Below are positions 1-9,006 of a stretch of 64,000 bases of DNA, piece by piece. Where the stretch lies: the NCBI RefSeq assembly GCF_014284275.1, contig NZ_JACOFU010000002.1, positions 62,001-126,000 of the forward strand, written 5' to 3'. How positions within the stretch are numbered: position 1 is the first letter of the stretch; each line of letters opens with the position of its first letter. Origin of the DNA: Affinundibacterium amnicola. Its GTDB lineage: Bacteria > Pseudomonadota > Gammaproteobacteria > Burkholderiales > Burkholderiaceae_D. The notes below the pieces were generated by a model. The model was not told the DNA's origin. It searched no databases and was given only the letters and a program-made list of their open reading frames with translations. A program made the position numbers and the translations under genes.

Positions 1-1188
1 ATAAGCGGGCAAGTCCATCTTTGTGCGTGATTTTTCACCGATAATTTGACCGTTGGCGTCTTTAACCGGATCTACCACCTCAAAACTATAGGTCTCCGCC
101 AAACTCATTTCTGTGCGCAAAGGCAGACGTGCATCATTGTTTTTCCACTGATCTGCCCAGCGTGCTTTTGCGGCGAATTGTTCGCGCTTAACTTGCTCTT
201 TATTCGCAGCTAACCAACGCAACAACTCCACCACGTAGAGTCGATTATCTTCAATTCGGTCTTTAAAACTACGGTACACATAGGATTCCACCAAAATGCC
301 CAGCGCATATTGCAGGGTCGGATAATTACTCACCAAATTGGGCGAAGAAAATGCCGATTCCCAAGCAACAATCTGCTTATCTTTGTTAAAGCGGAAATTC
401 CCATAATCATAAGTGGGCATACCACGCGGCAGCATCGTGGCTCGCACATCCGTCAGCATTTTGCGATTCAGTGCCTGCAAAGGTGCATCACCACCTGTCG
501 CCCATGCAGGTTCATAGGTAATATGAAAGCCGTGATAGCTACCATTGGTCGTATGTAAATCAAAGACCGCCGCTGGTTGAAAGTCTTGATACATCGCCAG
601 CATCCAGCGTGTATTTGCCGCCGCAGCTTTCATCATGTCGCGATTCAAATCTATCCCAAAGACATTTTCACGTGGCCCAACACCATGATCTGGATTCGGT
701 TGATGGCGGCGATTTAAAGGATCTTGCGCATCAGCGCCATCTGCATTGTAGGTCGGCAAGGTGACGATTTCTATCGCTTGACGTATCTCGGGATATTTAC
801 CTTGCACTAATTCGCGCAAGATAATTTGCATCGCATCTTTTCCCTCAACTTCACCAGCATGAATACCTGCATTGATATACACGCGCAGGGGATCTTTTCC
901 CGTTGCAGCCAAACGCCAAGCATTTAATGCCTGCCCCGTTTCGGTATTGCGTGGCGCAGTTTTCGGCTGATAGGTTGTCAGCGATTTATCCTTCTTTTGC
1001 AAAGCCGCCATAAACTGCGCTACATCGGCAACGGTGCTTGTACTCTGATAATTATTTTGTTCGAAACGTGCTTGCGGCCAGTCCTGAGCCTTTGCTTGAG
1101 AGGATTTTTGCGCAAAACTGGACGCAGACATGCTACTCAAACAAGCAACTAGGCTGAGCGCTAATATGGATTGATTGTTAGATTTCAT
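1..1188 (-). CDS. M14-family zinc carboxypeptidase, exported (3' end outside the window)
   Basis: The reading frame is open from the ATG at 1186-1188 to the left edge of the window, giving 396 visible codons without a stop, so the C-terminus is missing. The protein starts with a signal peptide (MKSNNQSILALSLVACL, cleavage expected after SFAQ). The M14 zinc site is visible as HAGEVEGKDA (His and Glu ligands, about residues 120-130), followed by DLNRD and FDLHTTNGSYHG, which carries the third ligand His. The motif order matches M14 metallocarboxypeptidases, which remove C-terminal residues from peptides. Location in the periplasm or outside the cell is inferred from the signal peptide. It lies downstream of, and in the same orientation as, an M28 peptidase, with a terminator between them. 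Substrate is not predictable. Confidence 0.85.
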   Translation of the reverse strand, partial: MKSNNQSILALSLVACLSSMSASSFAQKSSQAKAQDWPQARFEQNNYQSTSTVADVAQFMAALQKKDKSLTTYQPKTAPRNTETGQALNAWRLAATGKDPLRVYINAGIHAGEVEGKDAMQIILRELVQGKYPEIRQAIEIVTLPTYNADGADAQDPLNRRHQPNPDHGVGPRENVFGIDLNRDMMKAAAANTRWMLAMYQDFQPAAVFDLHTTNGSYHGFHITYEPAWATGGDAPLQALNRKMLTDVRATMLPRGMPTYDYGNFRFNKDKQIVAWESAFSSPNLVSNYPTLQYALGILVESYVYRSFKDRIEDNRLYVVELLRWLAANKEQVKREQFAAKARWADQWKNNDARLPLRTEMSLAETYSFEVVDPVKDANGQIIGEKSRTKMDLPAY

Positions 1189-1248
1189 TTTTATTTTTTG
1201 AGCTTAAAACTAGAAAATTAGGTGTCAAATCGATTCTGACTGAACATA

Positions 1249-1290
1249 AAAAAAACGACCTGAGTAAAAGTTTACTCAAGTCGTTTTTTT
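1249..1290 (-). terminator. Rho-independent terminator after the M28 peptidase gene
   Basis: A strong inverted repeat (ACGACCTGAGTAAA against TTTACTCAAGTCGT, two-base loop, one mismatch) is flanked by A-runs and T-runs on both sides, so it can end transcription in either direction. It lies directly after the leftward M28 gene and before the leftward M14 gene. Confidence 0.85.
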
Positions 1291-1316
1291 GCAAAGATAA
1301 GCGAGGGCTCCGTGAA

Positions 1317-2474
1317 TTACTGAGCAGATTGACGCTGTTTCCAAGCATTCAGATATTTCGATGCTTTAGGATTTTTCTCATCCCATTTAGGAATCGTTTT
1401 GCTATTGGCAATCTGTTCAACCGCAACCGCAACCGCACGATTTACCTTTGCCATATTATCGTAATCAATTTTGTGCGCTTCATCGCCAAGGCCATGATAG
1501 TCAGGGAAGCCATAGGCAACGCTGATGGTATGCGCCGGAATTCCTTGATCTGCAAGCGCTTGATTATCGCTGGCACCAAAATATTTATCACTATTCACAG
1601 GATGCTTCCAAACATTGATGCCGGTTTTATCACCAGCCTGTTTGATAATGGCACCAACTTCCGAGAAATCAAATCCGGTGACACCAACTGAAGCAACTTG
1701 CGGGCCTTCGGAATCATCAGTACGACCAACTTGTTCAATATTGATACCAGCTATCGTTTTTTCGATAGGGAAAACCGGGTTCTTACCGTAGTAACGCGAA
1801 CCGACCAAGCCTTTTTCTTCACCAAAGAAAGTCATGAACACGATACTGCGTTTTGGACGTTCTTTCATACCAGCGAAAGCTTTGGCTAATTCGATCACAG
1901 ATACGGTTCCACTAGCATCGTCATTCGCACCATTAAAAATCTTATCGCCTTCTGCATTCGCCTTGATACCGACGTGATCGTAATGCGCTGTCACCAACAC
2001 ATAACTATCACGCAACACAGGATCTGATCCGCGCAGCACACCGATCACATTTCTAACGATGGTTGGAGAAGTCGGTTCCGCCTCTGCCGGTGGCACTGGC
2101 GCACCTGGACGACGACGAATTTCTTTCTTTAAAATATTCCAATCGGCATTTTGAAAATAACCATCACCACCTGCTGGTTCTAAACCAATTGCACGAAATT
2201 GCGCCGCGATGTATTCCGCCGCCAAATCCAAACCACGCGATGGCGTATCACGTCCTTCTAACAAATCAGAAGCCAAAAAGCTCAAATGCCCACGCATGGA
2301 ATCCGCCGAAATACGTTCCACAGTTGCCTGCATAGCCGCTGGCAAGGCTGGAGCTGTTTTAGCCGCAGCGATGTTATTAGTCTGAGCATAAGCAGTACCA
2401 GACAAAATCAGACATTGAGAAATCAATGCCAAGGAGCACAGCGCTTTTATGTTCACGGTCATCTTTTTATTCAT
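1317..2474 (-). CDS. M28-family zinc aminopeptidase, exported
   Basis: About 385 residues. The frame is open to 2510, but I prefer the ATG at 2472-2474 because GAAGAGTGG lies at ribosome-binding distance and the protein then begins with a clean signal peptide (MNKKMTVNIKALCSLALIS, cleavage near TAYAQ). The dinuclear-zinc aminopeptidase signature of family M28 is present in order: AHYDHVG (His ligand), NGANDDASG (bridging Asp), FGEEKGLVGS (catalytic Glu and ligand Glu), NIEQVGR (Asp/Glu position) and a C-terminal YGFPDYHGLGDEAH with the last His. It should cleave N-terminal residues from peptides in the periplasm or medium. The preceding gene relA ends about 160 bases upstream in the same direction; no strong hairpin separates them. 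Confidence 0.88.
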   Translation of the reverse strand: MNKKMTVNIKALCSLALISQCLILSGTAYAQTNNIAAAKTAPALPAAMQATVERISADSMRGHLSFLASDLLEGRDTPSRGLDLAAEYIAAQFRAIGLEPAGGDGYFQNADWNILKKEIRRRPGAPVPPAEAEPTSPTIVRNVIGVLRGSDPVLRDSYVLVTAHYDHVGIKANAEGDKIFNGANDDASGTVSVIELAKAFAGMKERPKRSIVFMTFFGEEKGLVGSRYYGKNPVFPIEKTIAGINIEQVGRTDDSEGPQVASVGVTGFDFSEVGAIIKQAGDKTGINVWKHPVNSDKYFGASDNQALADQGIPAHTISVAYGFPDYHGLGDEAHKIDYDNMAKVNRAVAVAVEQIANSKTIPKWDEKNPKASKYLNAWKQRQSAQ

Positions 2475-2635
2475 TTTTCCACTCTTCAATTTGTTAGTAC
2501 GCGTTACCAATCAAGATAACACTTCATTTTTATCAGTTTTACTACACAGCCTTCAGAACTAAAAATAGCGAATAAGTTCCAACAGATTCACATTAGATTC
2601 ACACGTGATCAAAAAAATTGCACACATCTAAACAA

Positions 2636-4873
2636 TTATGCACGACGCACTTCCTGCACGCCGCCGACTTCACGGATAACCGTCATGGCTTTTTGCAACT
2701 GGCTGGTTCCATTAATTTCAGCAGTGAAAGACATCTTCGCCTGCCCTTTCGCGCTTTGCGTATTCACACCAATCACATTGATCTTTTCGCGAGAAAACAC
2801 TTCGGAAATATCCCGCAGTAAGCCCTGTCTGTCTTGTGCCATGACAAAAATATCAACCGGATAGACCGTATCTTTTCCACCGTCGCCCCACGTCGTCTGA
2901 ATCACTCGCTCCGGTGCCTTATTACGCATCTCGGCAAAATTTTTACAACTTAAACGATGAATTGAAACGCCTTTGCCACGCGTGACAAACCCGACTATAT
3001 CGTCTGGTGGCGCAGGCTTACAACAACGTGCTAACTGCGTCATCAAACCATCCGTACCAACAACCAATACGCCAGACTTCGCGCCATGAACAACACTGGA
3101 TGCGCGAATTTTATGAGAGATAACAAATTCAGGGCTTTCCTCGACAACAGGATCATCGCGCAACGCTGTCTCAACCTGACGTAAACTAAATTCTTCTTTG
3201 CCAACCGCCAAAAATAAATCATCGAGACTAGCAAAACTGAGCTTACGTGCCAGCTCTTCCAAATTCACCGAGGTTTTACCTTCGCGCTGCAAGGTCTTTT
3301 CGATCAAACCACGACCTGTCGACAAAGTAATTTCTTGGTCAATCGCATTAAACCATGCGCGAATTTTGCTGCGTGTACGTGTACCAACGGTATATTCAGG
3401 CGTCAACCAATCACGTGAAGGGCCCGTTTGAATCGAGCCAATTTTAAGCGTAATGATTTCAACTGTCTGACCATTTTTCAATTTAGTATTGAGCGGCACC
3501 ATCACGCCATCGACGCGCGCACCACGGCAACGATGACCGACATCGGTGTGCAGTTGGTAAGCAAAATCTACTGGCGTTGCGCCGGTTGGCAATTCAATGA
3601 CGCGTGCTTGTGGAGTCAAGACATAAATCCTATCGTCCAGCGTCGCCGCCTTTACTTTCTCTACCCATTCGCGCTGCAATTGTTCATGATCAACAACCAC
3701 ATCAGAAACTTCATTTTTCCAAGCTAATAATTGACGCAGCCAAGCAATTTTCTCGTCATATTCTTGTGCAGAAAAATTCGAGCCACCAGTTTCTTTATAA
3801 CGCCAATGCGCTGCCACACCGAATTCAGAAAACTGATGCATTTCCTTGGTGCGAATTTGCACTTCTAAAGGACGACCGTCATCAACAATCACAACTGTAT
3901 GCAGTGATTTATAGCCATTTGGTTTTGGACGTGAAATGTAATCGTCGAATTCCTTGGGAATAGGCGTCCACAAATTATTTAAGATGCCCAACACCGTATA
4001 ACAATCTTTAATGTCATCAACGATGACACGAAAAGCCCGCACATCATAAAGTTCATCGAAGTCGACCTTCTTGCCCTTCATTTTTTTCCAGATACTGAAG
4101 ATGTGCTTAGGCCGTCCACTGACCTCAGCTTTCACATCAACCGCCGCCAATTCTTTTTCCAAGCGTGCGATCGCAGACACCACAAAACTTTCGCGCTCTA
4201 CCCGTTTTTCTTCCAGCATTTTAGCGATGCGTTTGTATTGTTCAGGCTCTAAAAAGCGGAATGATAAATCTTCCAATTCCCACTTTAATTGCCACACACC
4301 CAAACGGTTTGCCAGCGGCGCATATAAATCCATGGTCTCACTGGCATACTGCTGAACCGCACCGTCATCACGCTTACATTCTGCAAAATAACGTAGAGTC
4401 GTGACGCGAGATGCCAAGCGCACAAGTACAACGCGCATGTCATTCGCCATCGCCAACACCATTTTGCGCAGCACTTCCATTTGCGACGCCGTGCGCTCCG
4501 CTTCATCTTTACCACGCCCAACATCGTGTTGCGTCAAAGTGGCTTCTCGTAAGCGCATTAAACGTCTGACACCAGCAACCAACTCAGCTATTTCGTTGCC
4601 AAATTTCGCTTCGATTTTTTCTGCCGCCAGAGGATTCATTTCCGACAGCTCAAACAATATTCCTGCAATACGCGTATCGGCATCGGTTTTCAACATCGCT
4701 AAAGTCGATGCCACACCAATCGCAAATTGCAAAGTATTTTGCTCAGTAACGATAGTTCTATCTTCAAAGAATGGCGTAACGAATTCTAATGCCTGCGCTA
4801 TACGTGCAGCATCAGCAAGCGACAAGCCTTCGACCAATTGTGCTTCAGAAAGCGTAGCAGAGAGAGAGACCAT
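2636..4873 (-). CDS. relA: (p)ppGpp synthetase, RelA type
   Basis: 745 residues, the usual length of long RSH enzymes. Domain order: degenerate HD hydrolase region (about 40-190), synthetase domain (about 245-365, with YDVRAFRV, PKPNGYKSLHT and EVQIRTKEMH), TGS domain (about 410-475, RIYVLTPQ), the zinc-finger/RIS region containing CCKPAPPDDIVGF, and a C-terminal ACT domain (about 668-745). Two features mark it as the RelA rather than the SpoT branch. The HD metal-binding motif is replaced by FELSEMN near residue 75, so hydrolase activity should be lost. The synthetase carries EFDD (308-311), the acidic motif of monofunctional RelA, where bifunctional enzymes have RxKD. It should make (p)ppGpp from ATP and GTP/GDP on ribosomes with uncharged tRNA. 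The start codon lies 12 bases after the ridA-like stop, suggesting translational coupling. Confidence 0.95.
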   Translation of the reverse strand: MVSLSATLSEAQLVEGLSLADAARIAQALEFVTPFFEDRTIVTEQNTLQFAIGVASTLAMLKTDADTRIAGILFELSEMNPLAAEKIEAKFGNEIAELVAGVRRLMRLREATLTQHDVGRGKDEAERTASQMEVLRKMVLAMANDMRVVLVRLASRVTTLRYFAECKRDDGAVQQYASETMDLYAPLANRLGVWQLKWELEDLSFRFLEPEQYKRIAKMLEEKRVERESFVVSAIARLEKELAAVDVKAEVSGRPKHIFSIWKKMKGKKVDFDELYDVRAFRVIVDDIKDCYTVLGILNNLWTPIPKEFDDYISRPKPNGYKSLHTVVIVDDGRPLEVQIRTKEMHQFSEFGVAAHWRYKETGGSNFSAQEYDEKIAWLRQLLAWKNEVSDVVVDHEQLQREWVEKVKAATLDDRIYVLTPQARVIELPTGATPVDFAYQLHTDVGHRCRGARVDGVMVPLNTKLKNGQTVEIITLKIGSIQTGPSRDWLTPEYTVGTRTRSKIRAWFNAIDQEITLSTGRGLIEKTLQREGKTSVNLEELARKLSFASLDDLFLAVGKEEFSLRQVETALRDDPVVEESPEFVISHKIRASSVVHGAKSGVLVVGTDGLMTQLARCCKPAPPDDIVGFVTRGKGVSIHRLSCKNFAEMRNKAPERVIQTTWGDGGKDTVYPVDIFVMAQDRQGLLRDISEVFSREKINVIGVNTQSAKGQAKMSFTAEINGTSQLQKAMTVIREVGGVQEVRRA

Positions 4874-4885
4874 ATTATTCAGGTA

Positions 4886-5230
4886 TTATTTTTGTGCTGC
4901 AGTAACGACGATTTCAATTAACCATTCGGAATTGGCCAAAGCCGCTTGTACAGTCGCACGCGGTGGCGTATTCCCTGCTGCAACCCAGGCATCCCAAGCT
5001 TGATTCATGCCTGCCATGTTCGCCATATCCGTGATAAAAATCTGGCACATCAAGATACGAGATTTATCACTCCCAGCTTCTTCCAGCAAGCGATCAATTT
5101 GCATGAGTACATTATTGGTTTGCCCAATGATATCTTGACTAGTATCTTCTGGCACTTGTCCAGCTAGATAAATTGTTTTATTGAATATAGCAAACTCAGA
5201 CAAACGTGGTCCGACATGAAAACGTTGCAT
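4886..5230 (-). CDS. RidA/YjgF-family protein
   Basis: 114 residues, normal for the family. The conserved block PPRATVQA supplies the arginine that binds the carboxylate of 2-aminoacrylate-type imines in RidA proteins, and the C-terminal E-WLIEIVVTA strand matches the family. Start ATG at 5228-5230 has GGAG about 10 bases upstream. Known members hydrolyse reactive enamine/imine intermediates formed by PLP enzymes. This copy diverges from classical RidA at the N-terminus (MQRFHVGPRLSEF), so it may belong to another Rid subgroup and the exact substrate is unknown. The stop is 12 bases from the relA start, and the two genes are very likely one transcript. Confidence 0.88.
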   Translation of the reverse strand: MQRFHVGPRLSEFAIFNKTIYLAGQVPEDTSQDIIGQTNNVLMQIDRLLEEAGSDKSRILMCQIFITDMANMAGMNQAWDAWVAAGNTPPRATVQAALANSEWLIEIVVTAAQK

Positions 5231-5284
5231 AGTGATCTAACTCCAAAAATATTTCAATTTCAAACGATACATCCACTGAATCAA

Positions 5285-6187
5285 TTAGCTCAGTAAAAAT
5301 TCTTTTGCGATAGCGATTTGATCTTCACTGACAAAGGTCGGCGCATGTCCAACGCCAGCGATCTCCACCAATTTGGCATGTGGCCCACGTCTCTGCATTT
5401 CTTGTGCTGTCGCCGTACTCAGTAAATCGGACTCACTACCGCGCACTAATAAAGTATCGCAGCTTATTGCATCATAAGCTGCCCACAACATTTTTTCGCC
5501 AATAGCAGCTGTTTCTGCAGTCGTTGCCTGCACGGGAACCGCCAGGCCTAAATCGTAATGACGTATCCATTTACCATCCGCATTTTGCTTTAACACGTCG
5601 CGTGCCAACTTTTCCCATTGGGCCTCCGTGTGTGGGCCAAAGGAATTAGAAACCTCACGAATAAATTGAACACCTTGCGCGAAGGTATCGAAACGAACAT
5701 CTTGACTGATCAAATCACCGATGCGTTTTAATCCATCAAAATTCAAACTCGGCCCAACATCATTTAAAATCAATTTGCGTATAGGATTATTTTTCATTGA
5801 CGCCAGAATCAAACCGATTAAGCCCCCCATCGACGTACCAAACCAATCCACTGTTTGTGGCTTTAATCGCGCCAGCAAAGTCACCATATCACTCACGTAC
5901 TGAGGAATTTGATATAGCTGTGGATTGGGTAAAGATTCTGATTGTCCGCGCCCAACCACATCTGGGCAAATCACACGATACTCATCCTGCAAAGACGCTG
6001 CTAATGCATCAAAATCATCTCCCACCCGGGTTATGCCGTGGACACAAATAAGCACTTTAGAATTTTGCGGATCACCCCATTCTTTATATGACATCTTATG
6101 GAGGCCTGCGGGAGAAATACACTGCACAAATTGACGGCTAACTGTCATAGCAAAATTCTTTGTTAGATTAGGAAAGTAAGCTGCCAT
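5285..6187 (-). CDS. Alpha/beta-fold hydrolase
   Basis: Up to 300 residues. An in-frame ATG at 6148 (MTVSRQFVQC) would give 287; neither start has a convincing Shine-Dalgarno sequence. The fold signature is clear: an oxyanion-hole strand VCVHGI-like (CVHGITRVGDDF), nucleophile elbow GTSMGG, an acid in RGSESDLL and the catalytic His in GVGHAPTF. These form a Ser-Asp-His triad. The substrate is unknown: the family includes esterases, lactonases and C-C hydrolases. It lies upstream of ridA/relA on the same strand with about 54 bases between, and is divergent to the 3-hydroxybutyrate dehydrogenase gene. Confidence 0.85.
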   Translation of the reverse strand: MAAYFPNLTKNFAMTVSRQFVQCISPAGLHKMSYKEWGDPQNSKVLICVHGITRVGDDFDALAASLQDEYRVICPDVVGRGQSESLPNPQLYQIPQYVSDMVTLLARLKPQTVDWFGTSMGGLIGLILASMKNNPIRKLILNDVGPSLNFDGLKRIGDLISQDVRFDTFAQGVQFIREVSNSFGPHTEAQWEKLARDVLKQNADGKWIRHYDLGLAVPVQATTAETAAIGEKMLWAAYDAISCDTLLVRGSESDLLSTATAQEMQRRGPHAKLVEIAGVGHAPTFVSEDQIAIAKEFLLS

Positions 6188-6265
6188 TTTACCGAGGGTT
6201 TAGCATAAAATCCTTGTGAACATCTTTTTTCTCTCACTATTTTTGATTTTTCTATAGGAAACAGC

Positions 6266-7060
6266 ATGCAATCTCGATCACTCGTCGGAAAAACTGCCTT
6301 AGTCACTGGATCCACCTCAGGTATTGGCTTGGGAATCGCGCGGTCACTTGCTGCCGAAGGAGCAAACATTTGCTTAAATGGATTTGGTGATACGCAAGAA
6401 ATTGCGAATTTACGCACAGCCATTGAGCAAGAATTCCAGGTCAAAACCAGTTACTCCAATGCAGACATGACACAAGCAAATCAAATTGCCGACATGATGG
6501 CGCAGGCACAAAGCGATTTCGGTGGTGTCGATATTCTGGTGAACAACGCGGGCATTCAGCATGTGGCTGCGATTGAAGATTTCCCTGTTGAGAAATGGGA
6601 TGCGATCATTGCGATCAACTTAACCTCAGCCTTCCACACAACCCGTCTGGCTTTACCATCAATGCGCGCAAAAAATTGGGGACGTATCATCAATGTCACG
6701 TCGGTACATGGCTTGGTCGCCTCCGCACAAAAATCCGCCTATGTCGCCGCTAAACATGGCTTAGTTGGATTCACCAAAACCACCGCTTTAGAAACAGCCG
6801 ATAGCGCCATCACCTGCAATGCGATCTGCCCAGGATTTGTGTTAACACCTTTAGTACAAAAACAAGTCGATGCGCGTGCAGAGCGCGATGGGATTAGCAA
6901 TGAAGAAGCAAAGAAATCTCTACTTTCTGAGAAACAACCCTCAGGCGAATTTGTCACCCCGGAGCAGTTAGGTGCTTTAGCCGTATTTTTCTGCAGCGAC
7001 GCTGCGACACAAATCCGCGGTGTTGCTTGGAATATGGATGGTGGCTGGGTTGCGCAGTAA
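6266..7060 (+). CDS. bdhA: 3-hydroxybutyrate dehydrogenase
   Basis: 264 residues, a classical short-chain dehydrogenase. It shows the NAD-binding TGSTSGIGLGIA, NNAGIQH, the catalytic Ser-Tyr-Lys set (TSVHG and YVAAKHG) and a C-terminal NMDGGWVAQ typical of D-3-hydroxybutyrate dehydrogenases. AGGA sits 7-8 bases before the ATG. It should oxidise (R)-3-hydroxybutyrate, for example from PHB breakdown, to acetoacetate with NAD+. The facing scoA/scoB genes encode the CoA-transferase that activates acetoacetate, so the two loci complete the route from 3-hydroxybutyrate to acetoacetyl-CoA. Gene assignment rests on similarity to the family and on this context. Confidence 0.85.
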   Translation: MQSRSLVGKTALVTGSTSGIGLGIARSLAAEGANICLNGFGDTQEIANLRTAIEQEFQVKTSYSNADMTQANQIADMMAQAQSDFGGVDILVNNAGIQHVAAIEDFPVEKWDAIIAINLTSAFHTTRLALPSMRAKNWGRIINVTSVHGLVASAQKSAYVAAKHGLVGFTKTTALETADSAITCNAICPGFVLTPLVQKQVDARAERDGISNEEAKKSLLSEKQPSGEFVTPEQLGALAVFFCSDAATQIRGVAWNMDGGWVAQ

Positions 7061-7137
7061 CTCACTCACGATATTGATCGCGGGAATATCAAATTTTGTG
7101 TTACGCGATTCATTTATGAATAACGCGAAATTTACTG

Positions 7138-7218
7138 GTAGGGTGCGCCGTGCGCACCATGATCATCAGCACTAAGGATCGATTTGAAGTTCAAAGCGGT
7201 GCGCACAGCGCACCCTAC
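7138..7218. repeat. Dispersed GGGTGCGC palindromic repeat, copy 1
   Basis: Arms of 21 bases (7138-7158 and 7198-7218), starting GTAGGGTGCGC and ending GCGCACCCTAC, with one mismatch, are separated by 39 bases. The same arms recur at 59511-59559 and, diverged, at 62824-62880, with a shorter relative at 58131-58154. This is REP-like non-coding DNA between the convergent bdhA and scoB genes. Confidence 0.85.
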
Positions 7219-7246
7219 TTCACTAGCTTAAACATTACCTTTAAAT

Positions 7247-7283
7247 AAAAAAACCTGAGGCTTTGTTTGCCTCAGGTTTTTTT
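7247..7283. terminator. Bidirectional terminator between bdhA and scoB
   Basis: A perfect 15-base stem (AAAAAAACCTGAGGC against GCCTCAGGTTTTTTT) with a short loop has A- and T-runs on both sides. It lies between two convergent genes and can serve both. Confidence 0.9.
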
Positions 7284-7301
7284 ATTTTTAAAACACGAAT
7301 T

Positions 7302-7940
7302 TTAGATAGCGTTCATATCAAGGACAGCTTCTGTCTTCGCTTGAATTTCTTCTTTCGTAACACCTGGTGCCAATTCCACCAATTTCAAACCATTCGCCGT
7401 AATATCAATCACGCCTAAATCAGTAATAATGCGATCGACTACGCCGACACCGGTCAATGGCAAATTACAGGCTTTTAGAATTTTGTGTGCATCGCCTTTG
7501 GCGACATGCTCCATCAAGACAACTACGCGACCTACACCAGCGACCAAATCCATAGCGCCGCCCATACCCTTAACCATTTTACCTGGGATCATCCAATTTG
7601 CCAGATCACCTTTTTCGGATACTTGCATCGCACCCAAAATCGCTACGTTGATTTTGCCGCCACGAATCATGGCAAATGAATCTGCGGAGCTAAAAATTGA
7701 TGAGCCAGCCAAAGTCGTTACTGTTTGCTTACCCGCATTAATCAAATCGGGATCAACCTGATCCTCCGTTGGAAACGGTCCAATACCGAGCAAGCCATTT
7801 TCTGATTGCAACCAAACTTCCATATGACTTGGTACATGATTTGCCACTAAAGTTGGCAGACCGATTCCCAAATTCACGTAAAAACCATCTTGTAATTCTT
7901 GGGCCGCACGCGCAGCCATTTCGTCACGATTCCATGCCAT
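7302..7940 (-). CDS. scoB: 3-oxoacid CoA-transferase, subunit B
   Basis: 212 residues. The conserved [10 protein letters not shown] block contains the Glu that forms the glutamyl-CoA thioester intermediate in class I CoA-transferases. [12 protein letters not shown] and [14 protein letters not shown] are also diagnostic of subunit B. A Shine-Dalgarno sequence (AGAGGA) precedes the ATG at 7938-7940. With ScoA it should move CoA from succinyl-CoA to acetoacetate (3-ketoacid CoA-transferase). The gene follows scoA by 25 bases and ends at a bidirectional terminator, so scoAB is a two-gene operon. An acetoacetate:butyrate/acetate transferase (AtoAD-like) is the main alternative. Confidence 0.92.
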   Translation of the reverse strand: MAWNRDEMAARAAQELQDGFYVNLGIGLPTLVANHVPSHMEVWLQSENGLLGIGPFPTEDQVDPDLINAGKQTVTTLAGSSIFSSADSFAMIRGGKINVAILGAMQVSEKGDLANWMIPGKMVKGMGGAMDLVAGVGRVVVLMEHVAKGDAHKILKACNLPLTGVGVVDRIITDLGVIDITANGLKLVELAPGVTKEEIQAKTEAVLDMNAI

Positions 7941-7965
7941 GATGATGTCCTCTTTTTCTGTGTGA

Positions 7966-8664
7966 TTAGCTAGGCGTTACAGTGCGTTGTTCGATGCGCT
8001 TTTCTGGATTCGCATTCACAACGATACGATGTACGTAGATGCCGGGAGTATGCACTTCATCCGGATCGATCTCGCCAATTTCCACCAGGTGTTCCACTTC
8101 CACAATCGTAATCTTGCCAGCCATCGCTACATTCGGATTGAAGTTGCGTGCTGTTTTTCGATAGACCAAATTGCCAGCCTTATCTGCCTTGTAAGCTTTG
8201 ACCAAAGACACGTCAGCAACCAGAGCGCGCTCCATCACATATTGTTCGCCATCAAATTCGCGCACTTCTTTACCTTCTGCGACTATCGTACCGACGCCAG
8301 TTTTAGTAAAGAATGCTGGGATGCCTGCACCGCCAGCACGCAATTTTTCAGCCAAAGTGCCTTGTGGTGTAAACTCTAATTGCAATTCACCAGCCAAATA
8401 TTGGCGTTCGAATTCCTTGTTTTCACCAACATAAGATGAAATCATTTTGGTAATTTGACGGGTCGTTAATAATTGACCCAGGCCGAAACCATCGACACCT
8501 GCATTATTAGAAATCGCGGTCAAATTTCTCTTACCACTATCGCGCAAAGCACCGATCAGGGCTTCAGGAATACCACACAAACCAAATCCACCAACCGCAA
8601 TGGTTTGACCATCTTGGACTATATCTGCCAGTGCCGTTGCGGCATCAGGATAGAGCTTATTCAT
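7966..8664 (-). CDS. scoA: 3-oxoacid CoA-transferase, subunit A
   Basis: 232 residues from the ATG at 8662-8664, chosen because AGGGAGA precedes it and [12 protein letters not shown] is the family N-terminus; the frame stays open upstream to 8808 but that extension is not family-like. [13 protein letters not shown] carries the glycine-rich CoA-binding turn, and [13 protein letters not shown] and [17 protein letters not shown] are family blocks. Subunit A of succinyl-CoA:3-ketoacid CoA-transferase; partner is the adjacent ScoB. It is transcribed divergently from a PAS-LuxR regulator, with a MITE-like palindrome in the shared intergenic region. Confidence 0.92.
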   Translation of the reverse strand: MNKLYPDAATALADIVQDGQTIAVGGFGLCGIPEALIGALRDSGKRNLTAISNNAGVDGFGLGQLLTTRQITKMISSYVGENKEFERQYLAGELQLEFTPQGTLAEKLRAGGAGIPAFFTKTGVGTIVAEGKEVREFDGEQYVMERALVADVSLVKAYKADKAGNLVYRKTARNFNPNVAMAGKITIVEVEHLVEIGEIDPDEVHTPGIYVHRIVVNANPEKRIEQRTVTPS

Positions 8665-8698
8665 ACGTCTCCCTTTTCTAGGTGTACCAAAAAAATCT

Positions 8699-8727
8699 AG
8701 GATAGAGTGCAATTGAGGACAATGCAA
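8699..8727 (-). promoter_or_regulatory. Candidate sigma-70 promoter of scoAB
   Basis: Reading leftward, TTGCAT (8722-8727) and TATCCT (8699-8704) are 17 bases apart, 35 bases upstream of the scoA start. Each hexamer matches the consensus at four of six positions. Sequence-based only. Confidence 0.4.
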
Positions 8728-8827
8728 TACCGTAGAACTACTACATGAAAATCGCACAGCGGATATGCAGTGATGCACAAACCAGTTTGTTGCCCCTCGC
8801 CAGAACAACTACTTCGTTGTATTCTAT

Positions 8828-8956
8828 GCAGGAGACCTCTGCACAACCTACTGCGCGACCGAATTTTGAATCTCCGATGCTCGCTGTGCCACAGCACAGG
8901 TGCGCTTCTCGATCCAAACTTCGACCGCTCGCTACGGTTGTGCAGAGGCCTCGCAG
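8828..8956. mobile_element. MITE-like palindromic element with 4-bp target duplication
   Basis: The 121-base unit 8832-8952 starts GAGACCTCTGCACAACC and ends GGTTGTGCAGAGGCCTC, 17-base terminal inverted repeats with one mismatch. It is imperfectly palindromic through to the centre (around TGTGCCACAGCACA). GCAG is repeated directly at both borders (8828-8831 and 8953-8956), as expected for transposition. It contains no gene. The ends resemble those of IS5-group insertion sequences, which is inference from memory. Confidence 0.7.
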
Positions 8957-9006
8957 CGTGTAATTCGTACTAGCCACTAATTTTCTGATCCCTTCCTGCC
9001 CCATTT

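Noticed and set aside
8741-9004. Short ORFs on both strands between scoA and the luxR-like gene
   Set aside because: They are produced by the palindromic MITE-like element, which yields open frames on both strands; none has a ribosome-binding site.
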